A DNA stretch of 64,000 bases from NCBI RefSeq assembly GCF_047663525.1, contig NC_092591.1, positions 26,817,001 to 26,881,000 of the forward strand, given 5' to 3'. Positions 26,504-39,091 of the stretch are shown in pieces. The DNA is from Anas platyrhynchos (taxonomy: Eukaryota > Chordata > Aves > Anseriformes > Anatidae). A program made the translations under genes and the position numbers. The notes under the pieces were generated by a model that did no database searches, was not told where the DNA came from, and worked only from the letters and a program-made list of their open reading frames with translations. Every line of letters begins with the position of its first letter. The first letter of the stretch is position 1.

Positions 26504-29500
26504 GTGAGGTTCTCATCCTTCAGCAGGAATTCCAGCTGGCTTTTCTCTTTATTAAAGGTCTCTTCTGCTCCCCTGACAACTATCTATCTTAGCTCCAGTT
26601 GTTTACAGGCATTTACAGTTATGGCTTCTGTGTGCAGTCCTGCGGTGCTAAATAATTTCTGACAGCTTTGGTTAAATTGAATCCAGAGCAACCATTTCCC
26701 AGGGCCTTTCTAGCTTCCGTAAGAAACAGCATTCATGTGCTCTTGGTGTGCGCTGGTAGCGTGCAAATGGTGTTAGGTCACTTGACTTGAAGGATGATTA
26801 TTCTATGCTGCCAGATGTTTGCAAGTGAACAGGGCTATAGTAGACAGCTGCACTGGAGTGAGTAGTCTTGTGTGTGTTTTATCCACCTTTTGAAGAAACT
26901 GCTTGTTAATTATCCTGCAACCGAGCACAGCATTAAGACCAGGGGAGATGAGAGCCTTCTGGTGTCTACCTCTGAGATGTCTTCAAAAAGCATTAAACTT
27001 CTAAATGAGTCTTTGAAAGGCATCCTTATTAAGGACCCTAACTTGTCTAGCCACATGTCAAATCTAGTAGTGTTTTAAAAAATCAGTGATGCTGTGGTTG
27101 AGATGAGATGGCAGACAAATGTCTGACAGGTTAATAGGAACATCATAAGGACTTTTTTTTTTGATGCTTAGAGCTTAATTATTTTATACAGGAGTCTGCT
27201 CTATCCCTTCACAGTGGAAAGAAAGCACCTTTGCAAACTATTTTTTTTGTCTAGGAGATAAAATATGAGTGGGTTTGTTTCCCAGGCACCAGAGCTTCAG
27301 AGCTCCATAGAGAGCTGATACTTGGGGTCTGTAACATTACATGTTTGTCTCTTCCACCTGAGAATCTCTAAATGCTGTGGATGTGTCAGCTTCACAAGAT
27401 CTTTATAAGGGTAGAGAAGGTGCTACAGCTGCCTATTCCAGAGAAGGGAGGTGAGGGACATCAGAAATTCAGTCTGTAATCAGGGTTTGGAATGGAGACT
27501 GAGCACGTACTTTGCCCTGTTGCTGACTTCAGCCACTTCTTTGTACTCATCCCCTTGTTTCTTATTGGTATGGTGTTTCAGAATGAGCAAGTCCTGTTGT
27601 GTGTTAGCTGTGTTGGGCAGAGGGGCTGAGGGTGTAAAAGCAGGTGACCTGGTCCATCTTTGAGAAGCCATACAAAAATACGTACTGCCCTTACTAGGTT
27701 TTACATTCTTTATTAAACCCACTAAAGCAATTTCATTCCTCTTTCTTACTTGGTGGCCAGTCTCTTTCTTTATCCTGTGTTAGCGGGAAGAAAGAAAGGA
27801 TACAAACTCTTGGCACAAATGTGTAGTCAGGTGCAGAGAGATCATCTGGAGAAAAAGACCTGAAACGTCCTTTTTTTTTGTATGTTAACATCTCAGGTAT
27901 GTCCTGCTTACCTTGCTCATCAGGAATCTGGGAATCCTCAACTGACATATTCTTGCTGAGATGGGCACATTCTCCATCTTGTAACACTTTCCCTAGCAGC
28001 ATCTGGAGGCTTGAAGCCGTTATGTTAGAAAACATACAGAGGTTAAGAGTTACTACCCCTGTTATCAGCCCTGGAGAATTTTCCAAGCAAAGAGGAGTGG
28101 CAGGGCAGCAAGTGTCTTGCAGTGGAAACAGCAGCCAGGGTCCTGGTCTGCAGCTCCAGCTCTCCTCAAAGGGAGCACTCATCAGTCCAGTTCTGTGGAA
28201 GCATCCAGTTCTTCCAGGGTGCGGTTCTGCTGGCAGCAGAAATCAGGCTGCTGAAAATGCTGACCCCATCAGTCTTTTTCTGACCTGACTTACTAGATAT
28301 GTAGCTAATACAAGGTATGCTGCTGGCTTTTTTTTCTTTTCCACGAGAAATGAGAACTGACACTATTTACAGTAGTAGACAGTCTGTGATCCTCTGCTAG
28401 CATGGTTCTCAAGCAGGGAACAGGAGGTGGGATTAGGAATCAGAGCACGTTCAAACATGGTTTCCTGTCTGAGGAGGGGACTTGATTATAGCCTCCTATG
28501 TGTGCCTGTTGAAGCTCTTAATTTTATTGCTTTTTAAGTACCAATTTTAAAGTGTTTGAATGGTTTCATTGACTTTCTTAACATTTTATTTGGTAAGTCA
28601 GTAAAATGCCACTTTGCTAGTTTCTTTAGGGCTGTCAAAACAGACTACAGTTGTCGGTACAGGGATTTCTCCAAGTTCATAAATTTTCCACAAGCTCTTT
28701 TAATAACTGTGGTAATGTAAATGTTTTATTGTAAAAGTTCAAGCTTCTCACAGCCTTAATCCTCAGTGAGGGTAATTCTCTTTGTAGATAAGAGCCATGT
28801 GTACCACATGTGTCTGTTCTTTGCCCTTTTCTACACTTCTAATAAAACACAGAAATAAACTTCTTCTACTGCCATACACATAAGTTCTCTGATCTACTGA
28901 TGGGTGGTCAGTTGGGTACACATCTGCTTCATCCCAAACCGAGAGCTATCTTCTCCTGTTGCTTCTTGTTACAGCACATGATATTTCCCAGTCCTAGAAA
29001 TGCATTGCACACAAGGTAAAAAGTTAGAAAGGATGCCAGGAGTGAGAGTTCCTTCTGTGATGACTTTTATGTGAGCTTATTTAACTTTGTGTTGGGATTT
29101 GACATACTGAAAGGCCATTTCTTTGATGGCTCCCCTGGCCAGTGGTATTATTTTTCAGCAGATGATTAAATTTGTGGAACTTCAAGCACTGAGATGAGAG
29201 CCATGTCTCACAGAGACATATGAGAGATGTCATCCATCTGCCCATGGCTGACAGTTACTATCTCAATTGCAACTCACTTTTTCTTCCTTATTAAGACATT
29301 AGGTGAATGCTAGCATATAAATGGGGTCTGTCCAAACTCAAAGGCACACCTTGTTATTGTCTGGGTGATCAAATTGTTGTTAGATGTTGGCTCCAGGGGA
29401 CAAGCAGGTTGGTAGGCTGCAGCTGCTATTTATTAACTTCAGTGACTTCAATTATTTTCACGAAGGCTGAGTCAGGATCCTTTTATACTGTACCTTCCAG

Positions 29501-29726
29501 ATATTAGTTGGTTTTTGTTTTAATTCTTCATTTTCAGCCATGAAGCAGTATGTTCAGTTATGCTGTGTATAATGACCCATTTTCTTATTTGTCTGAAAGT
29601 GTTCTTTGGTCAGGCAAGGGTTTTAAGAGCCTGACTAAGGTGAAGTCTGTTCTGGCCTATTGGATTTTAGGGGTTCTGTGTTGGAAGTGGCTAATAGTCC
29701 TGATACCTGCCTTCTGCTGTCTTTAG
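26504..29726 (+). other. C11orf24: Intron between coding exons A and B, nothing else seen
   Basis: GT at 26504 and AG at 29725-29726 (CTGTCTTTAG acceptor). About 3.2 kb without recognisable genes or transposons. Phase 1. Confidence 0.8.
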
Positions 29727-29843
29727 GTAACCATCACTGCAACTGGTCTGTGCCCTACCAGAATCACTGCATCCTGTTGCAGTGCCACCAGCTAAGTGTG
29801 TGCCAAAATGCTGAAGACCAAGAAATCAAAGATCTGCTTGGAG
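29727..29843 (+). CDS. C11orf24: C11orf24 orthologue, coding exon B (second half of MANSC-like domain)
   Basis: A 117-nt exon, phase 1 at both ends, giving residues 53-91 plus split codon 92. The split codon Gly53 (G + GT) reads cleanly across the junction. It carries Cys57, Cys67, Cys72 and Cys78 in the arrangement CN...C-x-L-x2-C...C (HCNWS, then HCILLQC, then VC). This matches the core pattern of MANSC/MANEC domains (CN, then C-x-L-x2-C, then a final C). Asn58-Trp-Ser is a possible N-glycosylation sequon inside the domain. Because the exon is a multiple of three with equal phases, skipping it would keep the frame but remove four of the six domain cysteines. The following residues 79-91 are acidic. 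The donor GTAATG at 29844 is adequate. Confidence 0.87.
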
Positions 29844-29983
29844 GTAATGCTATGCTTCAAAGTCTTGCTAAATCCAGGATCTGATCTTTTTTGCCTTAAA
29901 TTTAAACCTTGACTGGCTTTCAGATAAAGGGCGATGGGTTATGAAATACCTGCAGGATGATTCTGTAACTGAAAAATGTTTTT

Positions 29984-30040
29984 CTAACAGCTCTGGTACT
30001 TAAACAGCTAACAGTTTTACTAACAGCTCTGGTACTTAAA
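29984..30040. repeat. Imperfect 36-bp tandem duplication
   Basis: The same 21-bp string (beginning CTAACAGCTCTGG) occurs at 29984-30004 and 30020-30040, a 36-bp period. It lies within the intron before the last coding exon. Confidence 0.85.
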
Positions 30041-30944
30041 TGTGCATAATATGTCTTTGGGTAACTTTTATTGGCCTCTCCATGTGAAAGGCATGATTCA
30101 TTCAGCCCATGTGCATTCCACATTCTTGTCCTTATGAAAATAAAGGCATAACAGATATATTTATATTTTTTAAAAGAGAAAAAATGTCTTGGCATTGTAT
30201 TTTCTGAGATAGCCAGGATTTTTGTGCCAGAGGCAGCAGGCTGCTTATATAATCAGAGCAGTCTTAGTAGCAGCTGCTCATGGTCAATTTTGAGTGCTAG
30301 GGTCTTCAATTTTAATCGACTAAGTAACAAAACAGAGCTTGCTCATAATCGAGGAGTCAATCTTCTAAAGTATGTTTCAAGAGTATGCCATATACAGGCT
30401 TAAAAAAATTGTTCATTGTTCTTTTGCATTGGCAAAGGTTTCTCTGCAACATAGGAACCAGACCTCTGATAAGCAGATGGGATTTATGTCACAATAAATC
30501 TAGATCACTAGTTGTGAAGGAGGTTCTCCTGAAGGACAAAGGTATATGTGGAAATTCTCAGTTTTGAGAGGTGAAAATTAGGAACCTAAGCATGAAGGGC
30601 TTATTGAGAATGTGTTACTTCATGAAAACATGACGCTGCTGCTTCAAAGCTGGTGTTCATGACGCTGCTCCTTTTGTGAACGTTTGTGTTGTAGCTCTGT
30701 ACTTCATTACCCTCCTTTCATGGAATTAATTCCCTGGTTGGGCAAATGCCAGAGGTCTGTGGCAGGAAAAAAAAAAAAGTAACCCAAAGGGATTGTATAC
30801 AATAAAGGCAGGGGTCTGGATTTTCATGTTGTTGCTGACTCCGGGACCAATTCAGTCCGGTTAATGCATGTACTTCAGAATATACATTCTGGTTAGCACA
30901 TGGGAGTGTGAGGTCAGATTTAGGCTTGAGAGTTTTATTCTTAC

Positions 30945-30947
<3 letters not shown>

Positions 30948-30976
<29 letters not shown>
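30948..30976 (+). repeat. C11orf24: Poly-T tract (29 nt) forming the polypyrimidine tract of the last exon
   Basis: Twenty-nine uninterrupted T directly followed by AAG, the splice acceptor of the last exon. It probably serves as the U2AF-binding tract. Homopolymers of this length vary between individuals and are hard to sequence exactly. Confidence 0.85.
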
Positions 30977-32139
<1,163 letters not shown>

Positions 32140-32795
32140 AAGGGTAGGGATAAAGCAATAGGCAGAAGAGATTGAAAGGCCTACCTGGCTTGTTTTTCTT
32201 TCCCAATTGCCTATAACAGAAACTGAAAGTGCTTCCAAATTTAATTCTGGTGCAATTTAGGAGAAATGCCATGTACTGTATTAAGAAAAATATATATTTT
32301 TTATTCAACTGCAACAAGTTGCTGTAAAAAATAGTCATTTTTAAAACCTTTCCATAATGTACTATAGCTTTGATCATTATTTTTCATTGTAAATTACCTA
32401 TCTTACCTATCAAGGGGTAAGCCATCATCCTCTGAAAATGATGTGGCACTTTTTCAACTGTTTACATTGCAAATTTATCATGTTTCATTATTTTCATGTG
32501 TGTTCCTTTTTGAAAACAAAACAGAGGATGCTCTCACCTTTTACAAAATACTCTGAAATCACTCGATGAGAAGTGTGAAGTATTGCTACAATGGGGAACT
32601 TTTAATCTAATGTGTGTTGTATTTCGGTACGCTTCTAGCTTGTAAAAAGAGGTCTGTTTACAAGGCATTGTAAACACTGTTTACTGCTAATCCAAGATAC
32701 TTTTTTCACTAGGGAGCAGATTACTGTGCATCTTCATTTACATGATCTTATTTTTGTATTCACTCAATAAATGGAGCCCTGAAAAGGGCATATCT
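32140..32795 (+). other. C11orf24: C11orf24 3'UTR
   Basis: Begins after the TGA ending at 32139 and runs through AT-rich sequence to just past the AATAAA at 32766-32771. The cleavage point is estimated 15-25 bases after the signal. Confidence 0.75.
32766..32771 (+). terminator. C11orf24: Polyadenylation signal AATAAA
   Basis: Canonical AATAAA about 630 bases after the stop codon, followed within 30 bases by a T-rich stretch. It is the first canonical signal downstream of the coding region. Confidence 0.75.
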
Positions 32796-34084
32796 TATTG
32801 CATTTCTGTTTTCATTCCTGTTCTCTTCATCTTAGAAGCAGACAAGTGGCCTTTTGAGGCTTGTGCCAATGAGATCTGTTTGAATATTCCAAGTACAGGG
32901 TTTTAGAGGACTGCAGTGGAGGTATGAATGTGTCACAGAAGATGATGCTTGTCTTTTAGGGTATGGCTTCTGTTCCTTCAGAGGATTATGCTGTCAGTCT
33001 CCCAGTGATGCAGAGACACTCACCTTAGTGTGATTAGTAACTTTCATGCATAGAGCATCAGGCTCTTTTCTTGCATTCAGGACCAGCACAGAGTCTCTGG
33101 TAATCTGGAGCCCTTATTGCACATGCACACACACAGCTGACCTCTGAAGATCTGCAGTTGAGAGGGAATATAAAACACGTAATTTGTGTTACATATATAT
33201 AATACATATAGTATTCTTCAGCAATTAATTCATATATACTAGTAGCAAAAATGCTGGATCAAGGTGCATTGTATTTCTTTTGTCTTGTATCTTACTACAA
33301 ATTAGTTGGTTTCTCTTTGAACCTGCTTGCATGTAATACGGAGGCTGATAATAGGCAAACCTCAGAATTTGAACTGTTGTGTTTTGGTTGTTATTTATCC
33401 AAATCCTTTGGGTGTTTAGAACCTGGATGGAGTCTGTAGCCTGGAAAAGGTTACCATGACTTGTTCATAATGAAGCTGAAAGTGCTATGAAAACTGCTGC
33501 AAATAGCACTGGCAGCAGCAGAGGCGAGGGGTGGTTGGAAGACAGGAGGTAGACGGTAGTTTCCTGAGCCTTTTCTGTTATAAAAGGCTTCTTAACACTG
33601 CTGTGGGTTTGAGGACAACATTACAGCAAATAGAGTATCTTGAGGAAATATATTTACAGCCTGTCTGTGTCTGACTGCATTTTACAGTGCTTTTGCACAG
33701 ACAGCATCTGTGTTCCACTAAGTTAGAGCATCTCTCAAAGAAAAAAGAGAAAGTGTGGTTTTGGGAGCCACTCTCATTGGAAGGCTTCTTGTGTAAACCA
33801 TAATTCACACAGTTTCCTCAAGAAAGAGTTTGGGGGGCTGACTTTTTTGTTGTATTTTAAGGTTATTTTTAACTGGTGCCTCTCCTCTAAAGAATGGAAC
33901 TAAACCCTAATTTCCTCAGTCTTCCCAAAGCTGCCCATGTGCAGCATCTGATGCAGTAAAGCGCTGGAACATCCCTCAGCATGCTTGCATCCTGTTGAGG
34001 TGCTTGGGCCTCTCAGCATGCTGCTCTGAGCTATTAGCAGACACCAGACAGATGCTCTACAACTGCCAAGTCCAAAGACTGATC

Positions 34085-34165
34085 TTTACATAAAGATCTC
34101 AGGTTTCACCTTCAATTGCCTGACTTAAGCAGGTGAGTCACTAACCACAGAGCTAAGCCTGTGGT
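34085..34165 (-). repeat. Degenerate tRNA-like sequence (old tRNA-derived SINE or tRNA pseudogene)
   Basis: On the minus strand, the complement of 34139-34155 reads TAGCTCTGTGGTTAGTG, differing at two positions from a classical tRNA A-box region (TAGCTCAGTGGTTAGAG). Downstream comes a 4-bp stem with a 7-nt loop (CCTG, CTTAAGT, CAGG; + strand 34119-34133), placed where an anticodon arm should be. About 44 nt from the A box is AGGTGAAACCT, a degenerate B box (GGTTCAAATCC with one base lost). No matching acceptor stem is evident, so it is not a working tRNA. The sequence down to about 33.9 kb may be the body of a SINE. I cannot name the family. Confidence 0.5.
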
Positions 34166-34431
34166 CTGCGCTGTGCTCCAGATACTGCGATAAGAGCTGT
34201 CTCAGCTCCCTGCTGTCTCCAAGGTAAGGAGTTGGGTGTTACCTTGGATTCAGTTCTATACCTTTTCTCCTCATTTGGGCTTCTTAAATAGAGGCTTGCA
34301 TTGAGGTAGGCTGAATCCAGGCACTAGTGATTTCCGTTTTAATTTCTCACTGTGTAAGTGAATTCTCCTTAAGTGCCTTCCTGCATAAGGAGCTGCTGTT
34401 GCAGCTATTATCTAGTGCTCTGTAGTAATTC

Positions 34432-34450
34432 TTTTTTTTTTTTTTTTTTT
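34432..34450. repeat. Poly-T tract (19 nt)
   Basis: Uninterrupted run of 19 T followed by CCCC, in intergenic DNA. Confidence 0.95.
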
Positions 34451-36501
34451 CCCCAATGTCCTGACCCATTTCCACTAGGGGAAACTGATCATTAGACTTG
34501 TAAGAAACAGGATTTTTTTTGAATGAACTTTGCACCAACTGACCTTATTTCTTTTGGTCTCTGTGGATTTCTTCATAGAGGAAGACCAAAAGTTGGATGC
34601 TGGATTCTGTGGAGTGGAGCAGAAGCTTTTAAAGTAGCTTTATGTGAGAGACCTGGAAAGGAGAGGAAGGGGCCATTACTTTAGACTCTGAAAACAGTTT
34701 TCTAAAAACAGACTTTCATGGGTTTGTTTATTAAAAAACAAATAAAAAAGCCTTCAGGGATAATTTAAGTATATATAATATAATTATGAGAGTTGGAATT
34801 GGGTTACAACTGTATTTACAATAGTCCTAGGGAGTTTCTCATGGACAGAATGAGAATCTTACAACTGCATCGTAGCTAAAAGAAACCGCTACCATAAAAA
34901 TCTTTGTGGCTTCTTAACAGGTTCTTACAGGAAGGTGAGTACTCATCAGAAGCTTATTGCAGTTCCCACAGCCTGTGTGTGTTTACATCTCAGTCTCCTC
35001 TTCAGATACTGGCACAGCTTGTCTTTTTTGTTCTTATTTGAGTTAAGGCACTTCCAGCTGTGAATTAATGTCTCAGCAGAAACTGAGGTTTTTAGCGTAA
35101 GTTTGAGTGCTAGATCATGTCTTGCCTCAGTGCAATTTTGCAACAAGGTAGAGATTATCATACTTACCATAACAATACTCCAAGTGTGGTGCCAGCTGGA
35201 GAAAGGGCAACTAGGTTTCTCTTTGCATCCCAAAGGTTTTGTGAGACAAGCTCAGTTTATGCATTAAAAGTACTAGGTTGCAGCCTGGCCTCCAAAAGTC
35301 AAGGTGTATTTTCTGGTTTGTTTATTGAGACCAGTTGTAAAAATTCGGCAGCTTCGCTAGTTCTGTAATGCTTTTGCATCTAGCTACTCAATGGGAGGGC
35401 AGTGGGACTGTAGAAGCTGGGCTGCCCATGCTGTCTTCCCAAGGGCTCTGCTCTAAAAGTGGCTTGATATGCAGGTCAGGAAGAATTAGAGCTTCTTCCC
35501 TGTTGTCTTTTTAGGTTGGAGGCCACCAGCAGCAACCAGTCACTTGGTAATTTCTACCTCAAACCTTTTGTTTCTGTGTGGGTGAAAGCCTGCCTCCCAG
35601 CATGGCTTTGCTTCTTTTGGTTTTGAGTCTGCAAATGGTGGCAAAAACAATTCCTTTTTCTCGGTACAATGCTGCAGTAAGAAGCTAGTACACTAAACAA
35701 GGAAATACAACGCCTTTTGAAAGTTTGCTTGATGAATTCATGGTATAACAATAGATGGGGTCCTACCAAGTTATCTAGAAGACATCTGCCAAGGCACTGC
35801 CAAAAACAACACTGCTGCTGTGAAGCATACTGTATCTGATCCACATTTGGTTTCAACCTGTTGCATGACCTCTTTCTTAATGAAACACAGGAATATCCTG
35901 GAATTAAATTTAGGTTTGATTAATTCTAAATGCCACCTCCCTATTACTTAATTGCCTGTATTAGAAGTATGATGCTCTAGACAGCAGAGAATAAAGGAAA
36001 TAATGGAATACTGAAACATGGAAAAATAGGAATGAAGAACTCATAGACTGAAAATGTGTGTTTGTACTACGCCATGTGGTGTCCAGAGTTGGGGAGCATA
36101 AGCAGAACTCTCATGCATTATCTTTAAAACAGCTAACATAGGTAGTCAGAAGACACACAGGGAGCTCTGGAAACAGAGGTATCTGTGGAATTGGTTTCTC
36201 TGGATTTGTCTGGTGGTTGCGAGTTTCTGGCATCAAAGAAAGAAACCTGAGCCAGCCCTGCCCTACTGAAGCATTTCTAAGGACTTTTTCCACTGTGGGT
36301 TCTCTGGTATGCAGTAAAGACAAGTTCATATTACAGCATCTCCCTTGACCAAGGCAACTCTACTTGTCTCCTTTCCACAGCCTCTAAGTCTCATGAAACT
36401 TCATTATCTTTGTTGCACTTGACTGAAATTGGCCTGTGAGTTCAAAAGCAAATACTTTCATATTGCACAAAACATGGGCTTGTAAGTTCATGCTTTTCTA
36501 G

Positions 36502-36531
<30 letters not shown>
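36502..36531. repeat. Poly-A tract (30 nt)
   Basis: Uninterrupted run of 30 A. No retroposed gene body is recognisable beside it. Confidence 0.95.
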
Positions 36532-36532
<1 letters not shown>

Positions 36533-37618
36533 CAGGCTCCACAACAGGAAAACCTAGAACTAGAATGATTCCTATCTGCTAGAAGGCCTAGGTCGTTCAG
36601 GGTCAGGACTCTGCTTTGACATTGTGACAAAGCTGGTGTTTGCTATACAGCACTTTGAGCTGTTTTCCTTGTGGTTTCATGCATTTGTCCCTGACAAACC
36701 TGATCTATAACCACTCTTACGCTGTTCAGGTTAATTGTTCAGCCTGTGTTAAAATGTTGTAGTTCAGCTGTGGTTCAAGAATGTGTAGCAGGCCGTTATC
36801 CTTCATTGAGTTCATGTTTCTTAAAATCTTGTCTTTCTGTGCTGTTCTTGGGTTTGATCGTGTTGAGAGCACTCCTGCTTTGGCTGAGACGTACCAGCAG
36901 GCTGTGCTGCGGTGCAGCTCTTATGGAGCTCTCCTGTTCAGCCTCCCTCTGGCAGGGAAACCCCAAAGGTCTGGGAAAAAAAAAGTCTCTGCTTGATCTT
37001 GGACTTCCCGGTTAGCCTTGGGTGATGCTCAGCTTGTGCCTTGGCTGGAATCATGTTTGAATTATGAAGTAGGTTTGAAGGAGAAATCCTTTGCTCGTGC
37101 ATAGAACTTGCCCAACATCCTGCTGCTCTCAATTAAAAAAAAAATAATAAATATTTGGACAGGAGTGTGTAGGAGTGTGTTTGAAAAAGCAAACAAATAA
37201 CTTGTCTTCATGTAAAGTGGATAAATGTTTTAACCCCTTCAAGCTGAGACAAGTGAAACCAATTATGCTAGTTTGAGGGTAAGTGGACTTGGGTAAGTGG
37301 TTCCTCTTCTTTAGTGGAAGCAGATGAAATTGCAAAATCCAAGCTTGTGAGTGTAAATACTGTTAAATATTCCAGCATAATTCCTGTAAGGCAAAGGAAT
37401 AGAGAAGAAATAGGGAGATGATCAGTCAGCCCGAAAAGGCTCACGTTTAGAGGTCATGCTCACATTCATGGATGGGTGGGAAGAAAAAGTAAGTCAAGAT
37501 TTAAACAAATTCTAGTGTAGAATCATAGAATATCCCACAGGACAGAAAGAACCCACAAGGATCATCGAGTCCAACTCCTGGCACCACACAAGTCTACCCA
37601 AAAATTCACAGCATGTGA

Positions 37619-38215
37619 CTAAGTGCATTCCAAACATTTCTTCAACTCTGACAGGCCTGGTGCCGTGACTATGTCCCTGGGGAGCCTGTTCCAGTGTGTG
37701 ATAACCCTCTCAGTGAAAAACCTCTTCCCCACGTCTAGCCTGAACCTCCCCTGTTGCAGCTTGACATCATTCCTGTGGGTCCTATCGCTGGTGACTAAAG
37801 AGAATAGATTGGCACCTTCCCTTCTACTCCCCCTCATGAGGAAGCTGTAGACCGTGATGAGGTCTCCCCTCAGCCTCCTCTTTTCCAGGCTGAACAGACC
37901 TAGTGACCTCAGCCACTCCTCATATGTCTTCCCCTCTAGGCCCTTCACCATCTTTATAGCCCTCCTCTGGACCACAACCACAACCCCCAGATGCCTCTCT
38001 GCAGGGCTGCTCTCCAGCGTCTCATTGCCCAGTCTATATGTATATCCAGGGTTGCCCCATCCCAGGTGCAGGACCTGGCACTTGCTCTTGTTAAACTTCA
38101 TGTGGTTGGTGATCGCCCAGCTCTCCAATCTGTCCAGATCTCTCTGCAAGGCCTCTTCACCCTCAACAGAGTCAACAGCTCCTCCAAGTTTAGTGTCATC
38201 AGCAAATTTGCTCAA
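37619..38215 (-). pseudogene. CR1 reverse transcriptase C-terminal part
   Basis: A 198-residue open stretch beginning at the catalytic FADDTKL motif, followed by the thumb and C-terminal region ([20 protein letters not shown], then ERHLGVVV). In functional elements this continues directly from the palm domain; here the upstream part is in another frame. After ERHLGVVV, some sequence present in CR1 relatives appears to be missing (it jumps to [13 protein letters not shown]), pointing to an internal deletion. It is a relic, not a host gene. Confidence 0.85.
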
Positions 38216-38377
38216 AACACCTTCTCATCCTACATCCAAATAATTTATAAAAACATTGAAGAGGAGTGGCCCTAAAATGGAGTCTTGGGGGACCCCAATA
38301 GTGACCGTCTGCCAGCCTGATGCGGCCCCATTTACCACAACCCTTTGAGCCCTGTCCATCGGCCAATTGCTCACCCA

Positions 38378-38881
38378 TCATATGATGTATTTGTTTATCT
38401 GTATGCTGGACATTTTGTCCAGTAGAATCCTATAGGAAACTGTGTCAAAAGCTTTACTGAAATCCAAAAAGATCACATCAGCTGGTTTCCCTTGATTGAC
38501 TAGGTGGGTGATCTTATTATAAAAGGTAATCAAATTAGTCAAACAGGACCTACCCCTCATGAACCCATGTTGGCTGGGACCAATGACTGCATTGTCCACC
38601 AGATGCGCTTCATTAACTTCAAGGATAATCTTCTCCATAATTTTACCAGATGTGAGACTGACAGGCCTGTAATTGCCAGGGTCTTCTTTCTTGCCCTTCT
38701 TGAAAATTGGTATATTTGCCAGCTTCCAGTCTACTGGGACTTCTCCATATTCCCAAGACTGTTGAAAATTAATTGAAAGAGGTCCCGCGATGACGTCAAC
38801 CATTTCTCTAAGCACCCTGGGGTGAATCCCATCCGGACCCATGGACTTGTATGGATCCAGCTGAAGCAGCAAATCCCACAC
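38378..38881 (-). pseudogene. CR1 reverse transcriptase N-terminal part
   Basis: A 167-residue open stretch with fingers/palm motifs of CR1 reverse transcriptase: KSMGPDGIHPRVLRE, IPIFKKGKKEDPGNYRPVSLTS, QHGFMRGRSCLTNLITF and VIFLDFSKAFDTVSYRILL. The frame then degrades; after LLDKMSSIQINKYII it runs into a stop before the segment leading to FADD. Part of the same element. Confidence 0.85.
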
Positions 38882-39091
38882 ACATTCAGGGTTGGTTGGG
38901 AGTTTATCATTTCATCACGGTCCTCCAGCTCAAGGCACTTGGTGTCCCAAAGCCCATCATCAGCATTGAAGACAGAGGTGAAGAAGGCATTAAATGTCTC
39001 TGCTTTGCCTATGTCCTTGTCTGTGAGGTGACCTTCCCCATCAAGTAACAGACCTCTGTTTTCTTTGGTCCTCCTTTTTCTGTTCACATAT

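Larger units (their letters stand above)
32800..37518. other. Intergenic DNA downstream of C11orf24
   Basis: No gene seen. Contains a short AT-rich tract (33193-33240), the degenerate tRNA-like element near 34.1 kb, poly-T at 34432-34450 and poly-A at 36502-36531. Open frames on both strands look random. Confidence 0.6.

Noticed and set aside
36502..36531. Poly-A as the tail of a processed pseudogene
   Set aside because: No intron-less gene-like sequence or target duplication next to it, and CR1 machinery does not make poly-A-tailed copies.
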